Assembly: GCA_963210315.1 (NCBI GenBank)
Contig: OY723247.1
Coordinates: 2,046,001-2,110,000 of the forward strand
DNA: 64,000 bases
DNA from: Rhynchopus euleeides
Taxonomy: Eukaryota; Euglenozoa; Diplonemea; Diplonemida; Diplonemidae
Direction of reading: 5' to 3'
Within the stretch, counting starts at the first letter, position 1; each line of letters begins with the position of its first letter. The notes beneath the pieces are model-generated. The model did no database searches. It saw nothing but the letters and a program-made list of their open reading frames with translations, and had not been told where the DNA came from. Made by a program: the position numbers and the translations under genes. Shown one piece after another: positions 42,566 through 52,342 of the stretch.

Positions 42566-44044
42566 ATGCCGCACCCTCTTGTCGTGGTGGCAGTCTCTAG
42601 GTGTGGGGAGCACCGCCGCGCGTCCTACCGGAGGCAGGCCGAGGCGCTCGGTGGGGTGTTGCATGAGAGGGGCCGCCGCGTCGATATGACCCCCGGGGTT
42701 GTAGAGGAGGTGTGGCGCGACGTGACGCACTGCGTGCAGTGGGATGCCGATGAGTTCACCTTCCAGGACCTGGTCTGCGCAGCCCTGGGGAAGTGGGTGC
42801 TGCGCCGCGAGTGGCTGGACCACTCCTGCAGGCGGGGCGCGTGGTGCGACGAGTCGTCCTACGGCACCCGCCTCCCGCCCCTCCGCCTCCCCCCGGGGAG
42901 CGCCCTCTTCATTACGGGAAAATTCTTCGCCCGCGACCACCGCCCGGACCACTGGGCGGCCTGCACCACCACAATCTTCCAGATTGCCGGAGGCAGGGCC
43001 CACCTCCGCCTCCCGCAGGACGCCACACACTACCTCCTGTCGAAGCGTGACGACCCGGGGCATTACATTGGCATCCCCGGCACGCGCCGCGACGCGGTTG
43101 GCCTCACCCTCCGCCAGATGACCCGCTGGATCCGCTACGGCGGAAGCGCGTCGGACTACGGCTACACCCTCTCCAGCGCCCTGTGGGAGAGGCCCCAGAT
43201 ATGCGACAACACCACTAGCGGGGAGGATTCGCCCAGAGCCACCACTCACACCGCCCACACAGCCTCTGCTGCACGGAAGACTGCCACTGCTGCGCCTCCT
43301 GGCGACACTCCCACAGAGGACAAGGCGCTGCGCGCCGCTGCCCCAGAGGAGGGTGGGGTAGGGTCTCGGCAGGAGGTATGCCGGGCTGCTCTCCCCAGCA
43401 GCGCTGCCCCGGAGTGTGCCGCAGCTGCTCCGGCGCAGCCGGAAGCCAAGAGGAGGCGCAGGGCAGAGGAAAAGGGGGGTGGCGGCAGCGGCAAGGCGGC
43501 ACCCCCGGTGGAGCACGCTGTCCGGATGCCGCGTGGGGCTGGCCTGCCCTGCATCCCGCCTGCCGCTGTGGCGGATGCGAGCCCCCCGGGGCTGCCACCT
43601 CCGCCCCCGCCGCGGAAGGCTGTGGTGGAGGCTCCGGTGTGTCTGCCTGTTGTGGTGGAGCCCCCGGAGCTCTGCACGCCACGGCAGGGCACCCAGAGGC
43701 ATGCCTTCGAGCTGTTTGAGTTTGTGAGTGTCATGCTGCCTGGGGCGGAGCTGGCCATCCCGGCGGTGGTGGTGGGGCTGTCGGGTGGGGCGTACCGCGT
43801 GGCGTTCGGGGTGAAGCCCGACGTCGTGTCCGTCTCTGCGGAGTGCCTCGAGCGGAGGGAGACGGTGACCCCCAGCAGCGCGGGGGCCGACAGGTGCCCG
43901 CCTGTTGGCAGCACCTCGCCGGAGCCCAGGATCCCTGCGGCGGTGGCGCTGTCGCGGTCCCCCAGCCCCGAGCACCTCCTCCCTGTGGGGGATGAGTATC
44001 TCGCGGGGCTGGTGGGTTGTGGCGCATCCGCATGGGAGGCGTAG
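42566..44044 (+). CDS. Tandem-BRCT-like protein with Pro-rich linker
   Basis: 492 residues, single exon. Residues ~1-100 resemble a BRCT domain: a THCV strand, then ALGKWVLRREWLDHSCRRG and CDESSYG, the usual pattern of a GK.V...EWL..S helix and trailing E..Y. Residues ~108-165 look like a second BRCT (LFITGKFF, an IAGG turn, DATHYLL). Such pairs bind phosphopeptides in DNA-damage and chromatin proteins. A basic patch (AKRRRRAEEKG-like) at ~292-305 could be a nuclear signal. A Pro/Ala-rich linker precedes a small beta region (~390-430: AIPAVVVGLSGGAYRVAFG) of Tudor-like look. A 568-codon minus-strand ORF over this gene is a shadow. Confidence 0.65.
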   Translation: MPHPLVVVAVSRCGEHRRASYRRQAEALGGVLHERGRRVDMTPGVVEEVWRDVTHCVQWDADEFTFQDLVCAALGKWVLRREWLDHSCRRGAWCDESSYGTRLPPLRLPPGSALFITGKFFARDHRPDHWAACTTTIFQIAGGRAHLRLPQDATHYLLSKRDDPGHYIGIPGTRRDAVGLTLRQMTRWIRYGGSASDYGYTLSSALWERPQICDNTTSGEDSPRATTHTAHTASAARKTATAAPPGDTPTEDKALRAAAPEEGGVGSRQEVCRAALPSSAAPECAAAAPAQPEAKRRRRAEEKGGGGSGKAAPPVEHAVRMPRGAGLPCIPPAAVADASPPGLPPPPPPRKAVVEAPVCLPVVVEPPELCTPRQGTQRHAFELFEFVSVMLPGAELAIPAVVVGLSGGAYRVAFGVKPDVVSVSAECLERRETVTPSSAGADRCPPVGSTSPEPRIPAAVALSRSPSPEHLLPVGDEYLAGLVGCGASAWEA

Positions 44045-45092
44045 GGTCGTGAGGAGGTGTTGCGGCCGAGGGGTGTCCTCGGCTCGTGGCTGTCTCATCC
44101 GATTAGGCTGAAGGGGCTGTGCCTCTCTGTACTCTCTCGTATTGCCCTTCTGAGGATTTTTTGTCTTGATTGTTTCTTTGCCCCACAGAAAAGAGGCCTT
44201 CCGCCCTGTCTCACCATATTGGGTCGCCAACACGCATCTCAGGGGTGGTGGTGGTGGTGTGATAGCATGATGGGAGAGTTGTTCAGGATGCGGAGATCGC
44301 GTCGTGTCCCGTAGCGGTTTGCCATTCTCATGAGTGGTGGCCCCCGCCCGCCCTCCTGCGAGTCTCTTTCCGGAGTTCCATGGCGGGGGTGTCGACGAGG
44401 AGGAGGATCCGACAGGCTTTCACACAGATCTCTCAGGGAGGAGTTGCAGCGGCTGGAGGCCTCCCTTCCCCATACCCACCTCTCCCCGGCACCACCCTTT
44501 CCGTTGAACTCACTGCCAAAATGCACTGTCAACACACGGTGTCTGAGTCAGGGGTTTGACCAGGCCCATTTAAGACGGGGGACAGGCCTGGCCAAAGCCC
44601 GGAGAAACTAACCTCCCACCGCCGGAACGAAGATACCCGCACCCTAAGGGCGTCGTCTACTTAACTACGCGGACACGTGGCCCGGTAGGCTTCCCTTGCT
44701 TGAGAGAGGAGCTGCTCTGGTGGGGTGAGGGAAGTGACACAGGAGGAGGAGCGTGGTTGCCCTTCTTGCAGCATGCGGTAGGACGCCTGTTATCTAGCTC
44801 AGGCAACGAGGCAGACCCCACAGGGAAGCAGGTCGTGGGGTCGCGGCAGCCGTGGTGGCCACGCTTGCAGCTGTCTGTTCGAGAAGCTGCAGGTGCATCG
44901 GAGCAGCCGGTGTGCACTGCAGACCTGCACAGGCAGTCTGTCATCCGCAGACGTTGCGGGCGAGCACCTCCAATCGGGTGCATATCACCCAAGCGTCTCT
45001 CTCTCGGAAGCGTCGCCTCCCACTCCCTCACCACGCCCACGGCGGAACCACGCTCAACACAACGCCCACCAGGGACCAGGGGAGGTCCGGCG
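44045..45092. other. Intergenic, no gene seen
   Basis: No supported gene. The EFL frame is open from 44700, but the translation before 45093 is motif-free and includes Ser/Arg-rich stretches typical of leader sequence. CACCAGGGACCAGGGGAGGT near 45068 offers AGs for trans-splicing. Confidence 0.4.
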
Positions 45093-46617
45093 ATGGCGAC
45101 GGAGGAGCAGCCTCGCCTGTCATTCGCGATCTGCGGCCAGGACCACTCGGGGAAGCTGACGGCGAGCGGGCACCTGCTCTTCGAGCTTGGCGGGGTCTCG
45201 GAGGAGGAGGTGCGGCGGTGTCGCGCAGACGCGCTGCGCGTCACAGGGAGCGACCGGCTCGCCTTTGCGTGGGCAGGCGTCACACAGCCCGATAGAGGCT
45301 GCTACATCGGGGAGAGGATCATAATCTCAGTCCCCCCGAAGGAGTTCTTCACGGAGAAGCGGGCCTACACGTTGACCGATGTGAACCGCGACTTCACGAA
45401 GAAGATGATCACAGGCGCAGTGCGTGTGGACCTTGCGCTGCTGATGGTGCCGGCTGACGAGAAGTTCTTATCAGCGATCGTGCGTGGGAACCACATGACA
45501 GGCGTGGCTGCAGGGCAGACGCGCCAATACGCACGGCTGCTCAACCTGCTGGGTGTGAAGCAGCTGGTGGTTGGGGTGAACAAGATGGACTGCGACGTTG
45601 CGCAGTACCAGGAGGAGCGGTTCAACGAGATCAAGGAGGCGATGCAGAGCATGCTGGTCAAGACGGGGTGGAAGAAGGACTTCGTGGAGAAGAGTGTGCC
45701 GGTGCTGCCGATCTCGGGGCGGATGGGGGACAACCTGCTGAAGAAGTCGGAGATGATGGCGTGGTGGAAGGGGCAGGACGTGCTGGTCGAGCAGGACAAC
45801 TCGACGCTTCACGTCGAGACGCTCCTGGACGTGCTGAACGACATGGCACGTCTTCCCGACCGCAAGCTGGACGCACCGATGCGCATGGTGGTGACAGGGG
45901 TGTCCAAGGTGTGTGCCCAGGGTGATCTTTGTGTGCGGCATCGTGTGAAGGCAAGCTTTGTGAGATGCTGTGCAAGGAGACACGCAAGACTCCTGCCCGG
46001 TCGCCCCCTCCTTTCCTTCCACGCCTCCCGCTTCACAGATTCGGGAACTCGCACGAGGACACAGGCTCACGGGCCGTGTGGAGCAGGGTGTGGTGAAGCC
46101 GCACGAGGTGCTGTTCCTGCCGACGCACACGGCGGCGAACGCATGCACCGGGAAGGTGAGCAGGTGCGAGACCCACGGCGCAGAAGTGGGTGCGACCATC
46201 GATCTGGACATGAAGGGACTGCCAACGGAAAACATGCCGTGCGTGGGTGATGTGATGGTGTATGCGAAGGATCCGCTGATGGCGACCGAGTCGTTCCACG
46301 CGTGTGTGTGCATGCTCGAGATCTCGGGGGAGTTGACGGCGGGGTTCTCGGCGGTGTGCTTCCTGCTGACAGGGGGGGTGCGCGTGCGGATGACGCAGAT
46401 AGTGTGGAAGATAGGGAAGGAGACGGGCGGGAAGCGGGTGGTGAACCCACCGAGCCTGAAGGCGAACGAGATGGCGGAGGTGGTGTTCGCCCTGGAGCGG
46501 GCGGTGGTTGTGGACACGCACTGCAAGCATCTGTCGCGCATCGCCCTCTGGGAGGGCGACGACGTGGTGATGATTGGGAAGGTTGTACCGACGACGGTGC
46601 AGGCGGAGAGGGCCTGA
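45093..46617 (+). CDS. EFL (elongation factor-like) paralogue with degenerate GTPase motifs
   Basis: Two exons, 45093-45908 and 46039-46617 (intron GTGTGT...CACAG, phase 0); 464 residues, a normal EFL length. EFL replaces eEF1A in some protists and delivers aminoacyl-tRNA to the ribosome. EFL-type signatures are clear: LLGVKQLVVGVNKMDCDVAQ (NKMD at ~163), EKSVPVLPISG, GRVEQGVVKP, FLPTHTAANACTGKV, KETGGK and LKANEMAEVVF. The nucleotide-binding motifs are damaged: G1 reads GQDHSGKL rather than G-x4-GKS, the switch I ERGxTI is reduced to ERIIIS, and DAPGH (G3) reads TDVNR. It is therefore unlikely to be a normal translational GTPase. It is either a repurposed paralogue or an intact-frame early pseudogene; the whole ORF is open. 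Confidence 0.9.
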
Positions 46618-47492
46618 ATTGCCAGCAACTGCCAAGCGGCGCAGCAGTGGGCCCTCCCCATGCGTGGAGCCTGCGCACGAACTCAGCAGGCCGACTTCCT
46701 CGGCATGATACGCTACTTCCGCGGACACCGCTACATTCTTGGCGGTCTTTTGGCGAGTTGGTGCTCCTCCCGGTGGGGGCTGACTTGCAGGCAACACTCC
46801 TTGCACTTCTTCCTTGTTACTCTCTCCCCCTTCCCTCCCTGGTGGGGTAAGGCGAAAGCTCGCCCCCCCCCCCCCCTTACTGGCTGCGCTGAGCAGGCTG
46901 GAAGGGAGGGGCAGACAGAGATTGTTGTGACAGCCTGTCGGTTTCTAGCCCTTTGTGTAGAGAGGCTGTTTCGACACGGCGCTGCCCCACCACCAAAACG
47001 CGTGCTGAAGCCCCCCCCCCCCCCCCACTCTCCCTTCAATTTCCTTCATGGTCGAGGCGTTGCGCCTTCGTCACTTGCTCTTTGCTGCCACTTTGCAGGC
47101 CTCTACTTTTACTTTCAAGGGCTCGCATCACTGTCAACACATACTCCACGAACAACAATGCTCTCGGGTTTCATCACACGCCGCGAAACCCGTGAAACGC
47201 AACAAAAACAGGGGATCGGGGGAGATGCCAGTTTTTCGGGATTCTCGGGAAAACCCCAAAGGGCTAACAGCGAAAATCTGTAGTTCGGCGTAAGCCCGCA
47301 TATTTCTGACATCCTGGGAAAGGGAAACCAGGGCACTATGAGGCAAGCTCAGAAAGTGCCCACGCAAGTCAGATTCTTGCCACTCTACAAAACAGGGGGA
47401 TATACCCATACAAACACAGGAGGGATACGCCCATACAAAACAAACAAGGTACATGGGACACACGGGGGAGGGGGGGGGGAATGTCGGTGGTC
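46618..47492. other. Intergenic, no gene seen
   Basis: C-runs at ~46862-46877 and ~47011-47026. No motif in the ORFs of either strand. The right end may include 3' sequence of the transposase remnant (minus strand). Confidence 0.4.
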
Positions 47493-48510
47493 CTAGTCCC
47501 ACGAGTTATCACTTTCGTCGCCACAGTCGTATCGTTGTTGACTTCTTCTGCCCCATCGTCGATCGATTGCTGCCAGCTGCTCTGCATCCCACCACATGGC
47601 ATCCGGGGTCTTGCACTTCAGTGAGGCATGCATAACAGCAAGTTTGCTGGCTTTGTCGGCAATCAGTCTGTTTCGGCGGCCATGCCCAACCCAGCCCATG
47701 GTTGAGAAGGTCCTCTCAAGCGCTGCCGATGCCGCCGGGATCCCAACGAATGCATGGGCCACCTTCCCAAGATCCGTTGGGATCTCGAGGAGCAGCCGCC
47801 ACCACTCCTCTGGGCTCTTTCGCCAGCAAAGAGAGGAGTAATCCTCCATCTCGTTGGGGGCGAACACCCCGGAGTGAAGGGCGGGTGGCAGCTCTGCATC
47901 TATGCTGCGCAGGTACCTCTTGGCCATGGTCTTCACGTCTTTAGATGCGGTGTACTTCACAATGGCGTGTGGGTCCTTGGGAGGTGCAGGTCTGGAGGTT
48001 GTGAGAGCCGGTGTCAGAAGAGTTGCAGCTGCGATCCAGCCACCTTCGTGGTTCAGGTACTTGTCGTGCCGTGCTTGGATTTTGCCCCCTCACGGACCGC
48101 ATATTTGATGCCTCCTCGGTGGGGAGGTCTGCGATGCACTTGTCCACTGCCTTCAGGATATGATCAAATGCCGGCAAGATGTAGCCCACTGTCGCGCTGT
48201 CACTCTGAAGCAGCTGCACCCTGTCGTATGTCGCTTTCAAGAATGCGAGCATCACAATATCGCCCCAAGACTCAGCACTCAGCACGTCGCGGAGTAGCGG
48301 ACACTGCAGGATGGCCTTTTCATCCGCAACTAGAAGATGCAAAGCTACTTTGTTGCGAATCACCTCCTGGAAGGTGGTGTGGGTGGTGGTCCACCGGGTC
48401 ACCGCCGCAAGCGGCACCTTCTTCACAGCGAGGCGGCACAGCTGCTGCTTCTCCTTCAGCATCTCCGCCAGGTAGGCGCTGTTGCGCAGCTGCCCCGCCA
48501 AGCAAAAACC
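47493..48510 (-). pseudogene. hAT-family DNA transposase remnant
   Basis: Read on the minus strand, the upstream part (48510 to ~48095) gives LRNSAYLAEMLKEKQ, VTRWTTTHTTFQEV (the hAT TRW motif) and an alpha-helical core. The downstream part (~48090 to 47493) gives KYLNHEGGWIAAATLLTP and the C-terminal hAT dimerisation block with IPAASAALERTFSTMG and RRNRLIADKASKL. The two parts are in different frames, joined by a one-step frameshift near 48085-48100. The N-terminal half, with the BED finger and first catalytic Asp, is missing: the remnant ends ~200 bp before the methyltransferase gene, in A-rich sequence. I see no terminal inverted repeats or target duplication. It is a dead fragment. Confidence 0.85.
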
Positions 48511-48712
48511 CCCAAAAAAGGGGGTCAAAAAAATCAAAAAGAATCACCGGAAAACACACCCAAAAAAAATCTAAAAAATCTAAAAACAATCCATAAAAAT
48601 CAAGGCACACATCACTGCCCCCCCTCTCTCTCTCTCCACCCGCCACCTCCACCCACCCCCCACTCCAGGCCCTCCCCATCGATCGAAGCTGCATCTCGCA
48701 GCCGTCGCCGTG

Positions 48713-49840
48713 ATGGGGTTCGGCGCGCTGCTGGCAGCACTGCTGACGCCCTCCGAGATTGCGGACAGCGATGCCGTGCAGATCCTCCGCCGGGAGGTGG
48801 AGCGCTACGGGGGCACCCTCCTCAATGAGATGTCCGGGGTGAAGCTCATGTCGAAGGAGGACCGGGAGGCACTGGGGCCCCTCTATGAGCAGCGGGCCTC
48901 CGCGGTTGACGAGGCGATCCGCAACACACGCATGCTGTACCAACTCTTCGTGTCTTCCAACGAGACGCGCGACATCCTGAAGGTCGACAGGGTGACGGAG
49001 GGCAATCCTCCCTCCATGGGGTACTGCAACATGCACGACCTCCTCATACAGCTTGTCCGCGACTGGGGTGAGGGGAACAGCAACGTGAGAGAGACCCACC
49101 ACGATATTATCCTGGCTGCAGTCTCCAAGGCAGTGGAGAGCATTCGGGAGCAGATCGAGAAGGGGCAGTATGCCACGGGGTCCCACACAGCGCATTTCAA
49201 GGAGGGGCTCCGTGTGCTCACCCCGGGTGACGCGCTGTGCAGGCTGAGCTATGACCTGTCGTGCTCTGGGCTCTTCAAAGAGGTGGAGGCAAACGAGGGT
49301 TCCCCGCTTTTTGCGGAGATCGGGGCGTTCATCGTGAACCGGGTGGAGAAGCCGTTTGTTGTCAACCCCCATGCCGGGGTGTGGTATAACCAGGACTCCG
49401 TGGCTGGGATGTTCCGGAGGGTCGCAGTTCCGACGCCGTTCCCCGACCCTTCGGCGGCGAAGGCGGAGACGCTGAAGCTCACCGTGGGAGGGTTTGAGTC
49501 GCTTTACTGCCAGAATGGGTCGCGATTCCGCCTGTTTGACGTCGTCGTCACGTCGTTCTTCCTCGACACCATTCCGGGATCCATCACAAAGGCCCTGACG
49601 ACAATTTCCAACCTTCTCCCTATCGGAGGCATCTGGGTCAACTACGGCCCCCTTCTCTACAGAGGTGACGAATACCCCAAGCTGAGCTGGGAGGAGATTG
49701 TGGCGCTGCTGCCCTCGAGGGGCCTGGAGGTGGTGCGCGATGAGCATGTCCTGCATGCGCAGTACTGCGAGCGGACCGAGTCCTCGCTCCACCCCACAAT
49801 CTACAACCCGCGGCTTTTGGTCGCGAGGAAGGTGCGGTGA
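48713..49840 (+). CDS. Carnosine N-methyltransferase-like protein (N2227 family) with altered SAM motif
   Basis: 375 residues, single exon. It matches the N2227/CARNMT1 family, which methylates carnosine and related His dipeptides or proteins using SAM. The C-terminal half has the hallmark FFLDT (~281) followed by GGIWVNYGPLLY (~304-315), and the N-terminal half has helices typical of the family (LVRDWGEGN, REQIEKG). The SAM-binding loop, normally PGAGLGRL in this family, reads PGDALCRLSYDL (~170), losing two of the glycines. NEGSPLF follows where NEWS..M is expected. Activity may be reduced or lost; the frame is intact. I chose the ATG at 48713 because only a GTG precedes it in frame. Confidence 0.85.
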   Translation: MGFGALLAALLTPSEIADSDAVQILRREVERYGGTLLNEMSGVKLMSKEDREALGPLYEQRASAVDEAIRNTRMLYQLFVSSNETRDILKVDRVTEGNPPSMGYCNMHDLLIQLVRDWGEGNSNVRETHHDIILAAVSKAVESIREQIEKGQYATGSHTAHFKEGLRVLTPGDALCRLSYDLSCSGLFKEVEANEGSPLFAEIGAFIVNRVEKPFVVNPHAGVWYNQDSVAGMFRRVAVPTPFPDPSAAKAETLKLTVGGFESLYCQNGSRFRLFDVVVTSFFLDTIPGSITKALTTISNLLPIGGIWVNYGPLLYRGDEYPKLSWEEIVALLPSRGLEVVRDEHVLHAQYCERTESSLHPTIYNPRLLVARKVR

Positions 49841-50917
49841 GTTGGAGGCGGTGGGGTGGGGTGGGGTGGGGTGAGTGGGTGGGTGGGTGGGTGGGTTGCA
49901 TGTGTCAAAGCTGCGTCAGGGTGTCTTACACCCCCTTTACCTTTTCCCGGACAGAGCTCACTCTCTCCTGCGCTTTAGAGTGGCGGGTTCCCCACAATAC
50001 CCCAGGGTTTCCCCTCGGGGCTTCAAGGCCACTGCGACAGCAGACTGTTTGCCAGCACTCTGTATGCACAACCATACACGGCGCAGCAAACTGAACTGCC
50101 CCCCCTCGCATAACCTTTCCTTTTTGTTGTTTCGAAAAAAGGGGGGGTAACGCACACTGCCATGCTGCGCACTGAAAGGCCAGAAGCTCTTCCAGGAAAA
50201 GTTCAGGGAAGCAGGTGAGACTGACGCTGGGACTTGGTAATTTCGCGCACGGAGGCACGGTCTCATTGGGGAGGGAGGGGGTGGGGGGTGGGCGGGGTGG
50301 GGTGTGCGTAAGCAGCCACACCGCAGAGAAGGAGGTGTTGGATCTCACTGTCGAGAGCGACGGGGAGGGGAGGGGGAGGGGGGGGGTGCAAAGGGGAGGG
50401 TCAGCTGTCGCGATCTCACAGCAGGACCACCGGTGGTCGAGTGGCTCTCTCTCTCTCTCTTTCTCTCCTGCCCCGCCCCCCCCGGCCCCCCACACCACCG
50501 CCCCCCCACCACTTCGATTTTTACTCCGGCACAAATCGTCGACTCCTCAGGGGGCCTTCGCTGCGCCACTGTGTGTTCAGACCGTGCCACGGCTGTGCGG
50601 TGGCACGGTTTGAACACACCACCACACCATCACTTTCCAGCCAGTTCTGTGGGTGTGTGTGTGGAAGACCACATCAAGAGCAAGTGCTCGGTGTGTGTCT
50701 ACACTAATGTAAAAATGTTCACGTGTGTGTGTGTGAGGGGGGGGGGGGCAGGCTGCGCCTCTTGTCAACTGTTCTGACGTTTCTGAGGGAGAGGCCCACC
50801 CCTCACCACAACAGCCCGCCAGTGCCATGTCAAGAAACCACCGCACGCCATTATCTGCATCACATACACCCACACCACCCTCTCAGTTCACACACCCCCA
50901 AGCCCTGCTGCTCAGAC
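49841..50917. other. Intergenic, G-rich tandem repeats
   Basis: GGTGGGGTGGGGTGGGGT and GTGGGTGGGTGGGTGG (49851-49895) directly follow the stop codon and could form G-quadruplexes on the sense strand. Further G-runs lie at 50270-50300 and 50360-50395, a CT microsatellite at ~50445-50466, and a GT/G run at ~50722-50748. No gene seen. CTGCTCAGACATG at 50908-50920 gives an AG just before the next start codon. Confidence 0.5.
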
Positions 50918-52342
50918 ATGGCGAAGAAGAGCCTGCAGGAGAAGGGTAAGGCGAGGAAGGGTGTTTCCGGGAGCGATACCTCCAGCGGTGCCTGTGGGAA
51001 GGGGTACTGGGCTGCGGCATGCGTCCTGGGTATTGTTGTAGCTGCCGCGGGCTGTGGGGCGGTGTTGTTGCGGGGCGACCCCGACCCCTATGGGCCTCCG
51101 GTGCAAATTTTTGACGTCCGCACGCACAACCCGGATGGTCACCCCGAGCGGGTCACGGAGATGATCCGCCGGTCCGGCGGCAGGGTGAGCGACAAGTTCG
51201 ACATTGTCAGTGCGGAGGGTAAGGGGCAGTACGCCGTTGCCACAGCGGACATCGCAGAAGGGGAGGAGATTTACTACTCGCCTTGGAACGGTCTGCTCCC
51301 CGGCAAGGGCGATCCCGCCAAGCCCAACGAGAAGAAGGAGAAGACGGCGGACCAGGCCCTCATCACGTTCCTCCTGAATCAGAAGCGGAAGCTGGAGCAC
51401 ACCGGGGCCTGTGAGTTTGAGGCGTACATCAGGGAGCTGCCCAGCCTCGGGCAGCACCGCAATGCGATGGATGTCACAGGGGTGGCGAAGACCTGCCTCA
51501 GCGTGGGGGCCAGCACCGAGAATGCGAAGTTTGTGAAGTCGTTCACCGCGATTTCAGCGCGGATCAGGAAGGCGAAGCCCGAGTGGGGGAGGGAGCCCTT
51601 CAGCGACGATGAGATGCTGTGGGCGTATTCCAACGTGGTGTCGCGGCACACCTACTTCAGCGAGTTCCACGTGTCGTACCTTCTGCCCGTGTGGGACTTC
51701 TTCAACCACGACTCCAAGAGGTTCAACATCGAGTCCCGTGCGACGAAGAATGGGGGCGTGTCGATGATTGCGAACCGGAAGATCGCGAAGGGAGAGGATC
51801 TGTTCATTACGTACGGCACCCACATCAGCCCGTATAAGATGATGGCGTACTACGGGTTTGTCGACAAGTCGAAGGAGGAGGTGCGGTCTCTGCTTAGCTT
51901 CATGGAGGACCCGCTGATGACAAAGTACGGCTGTGTCGACCAGGACAAGATTAACGTGTTTGTCAACGGGTCGCTGACACGTGCCACAGAGAAGTGCCTC
52001 GCCCTCGCGACGCTGACGGGTGAGCAGCGCCAGAAGTTTCAGAAGATGTCGCCCGACGCGCAGCGCGACCTCCTCAGCGCGCAGCGCGCACAGGCCCTGG
52101 AGGCTTACATCTCATACGCTGAGGACATCATCACGCAGGGCCACCCGGTGCCCACCAAGGCCTGCCTTGCTGAGGAGAGGCGGGAGAAGGCTGCGGGCCA
52201 GTCCGACACCACCCTCCAGATGGTGTTGGAACACGGCAGGCACCTGCGGTCGATCTACCAGAAGGTGAGGAAGACCCAGCTGCAGGAGCTGAACTCGCTG
52301 CATACGAAGAAGAGGCGGAGATCCAAGATGCAGACGGAGTAG
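50918..52342 (+). CDS. Membrane-anchored SET-domain methyltransferase (SETD3-like)
   Basis: 474 residues, single exon. A basic N-terminus is followed by one membrane segment (residues 30-51, WAAACVLGIVVAAAGCGAVLL) that probably anchors the protein with the catalytic part on the other side. A class-VII SET domain, split by an inserted helical region as in SETD3/Rubisco-LSMT types, spans ~85-330. It includes KGQYAVATADIAEGEEI at the start of the SET fold, FSDDEMLWAYSNVVSRHTY in the insert, WDFFNHDSKRFN (the NH motif, ~260) and KGEDLFITYG with the following Y (~290-300). A Lys- and Gln-rich helical C-terminal (substrate-binding-like) region ends in KKRRRSK. Substrate cannot be inferred. The ATG at 50918 follows CTCAG. 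Confidence 0.88.
   Translation: MAKKSLQEKGKARKGVSGSDTSSGACGKGYWAAACVLGIVVAAAGCGAVLLRGDPDPYGPPVQIFDVRTHNPDGHPERVTEMIRRSGGRVSDKFDIVSAEGKGQYAVATADIAEGEEIYYSPWNGLLPGKGDPAKPNEKKEKTADQALITFLLNQKRKLEHTGACEFEAYIRELPSLGQHRNAMDVTGVAKTCLSVGASTENAKFVKSFTAISARIRKAKPEWGREPFSDDEMLWAYSNVVSRHTYFSEFHVSYLLPVWDFFNHDSKRFNIESRATKNGGVSMIANRKIAKGEDLFITYGTHISPYKMMAYYGFVDKSKEEVRSLLSFMEDPLMTKYGCVDQDKINVFVNGSLTRATEKCLALATLTGEQRQKFQKMSPDAQRDLLSAQRAQALEAYISYAEDIITQGHPVPTKACLAEERREKAAGQSDTTLQMVLEHGRHLRSIYQKVRKTQLQELNSLHTKKRRRSKMQTE

Noticed and set aside
42527-44233. 568-codon minus-strand ORF
   Set aside because: Shadow of the BRCT-like gene; composition is low complexity and no domain is visible, while the + strand has BRCT patterns.
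48320-49792. 490-codon minus-strand ORF
   Set aside because: Opposite strand of the N2227-like gene, which has clear family motifs; the long frame comes from codon bias.
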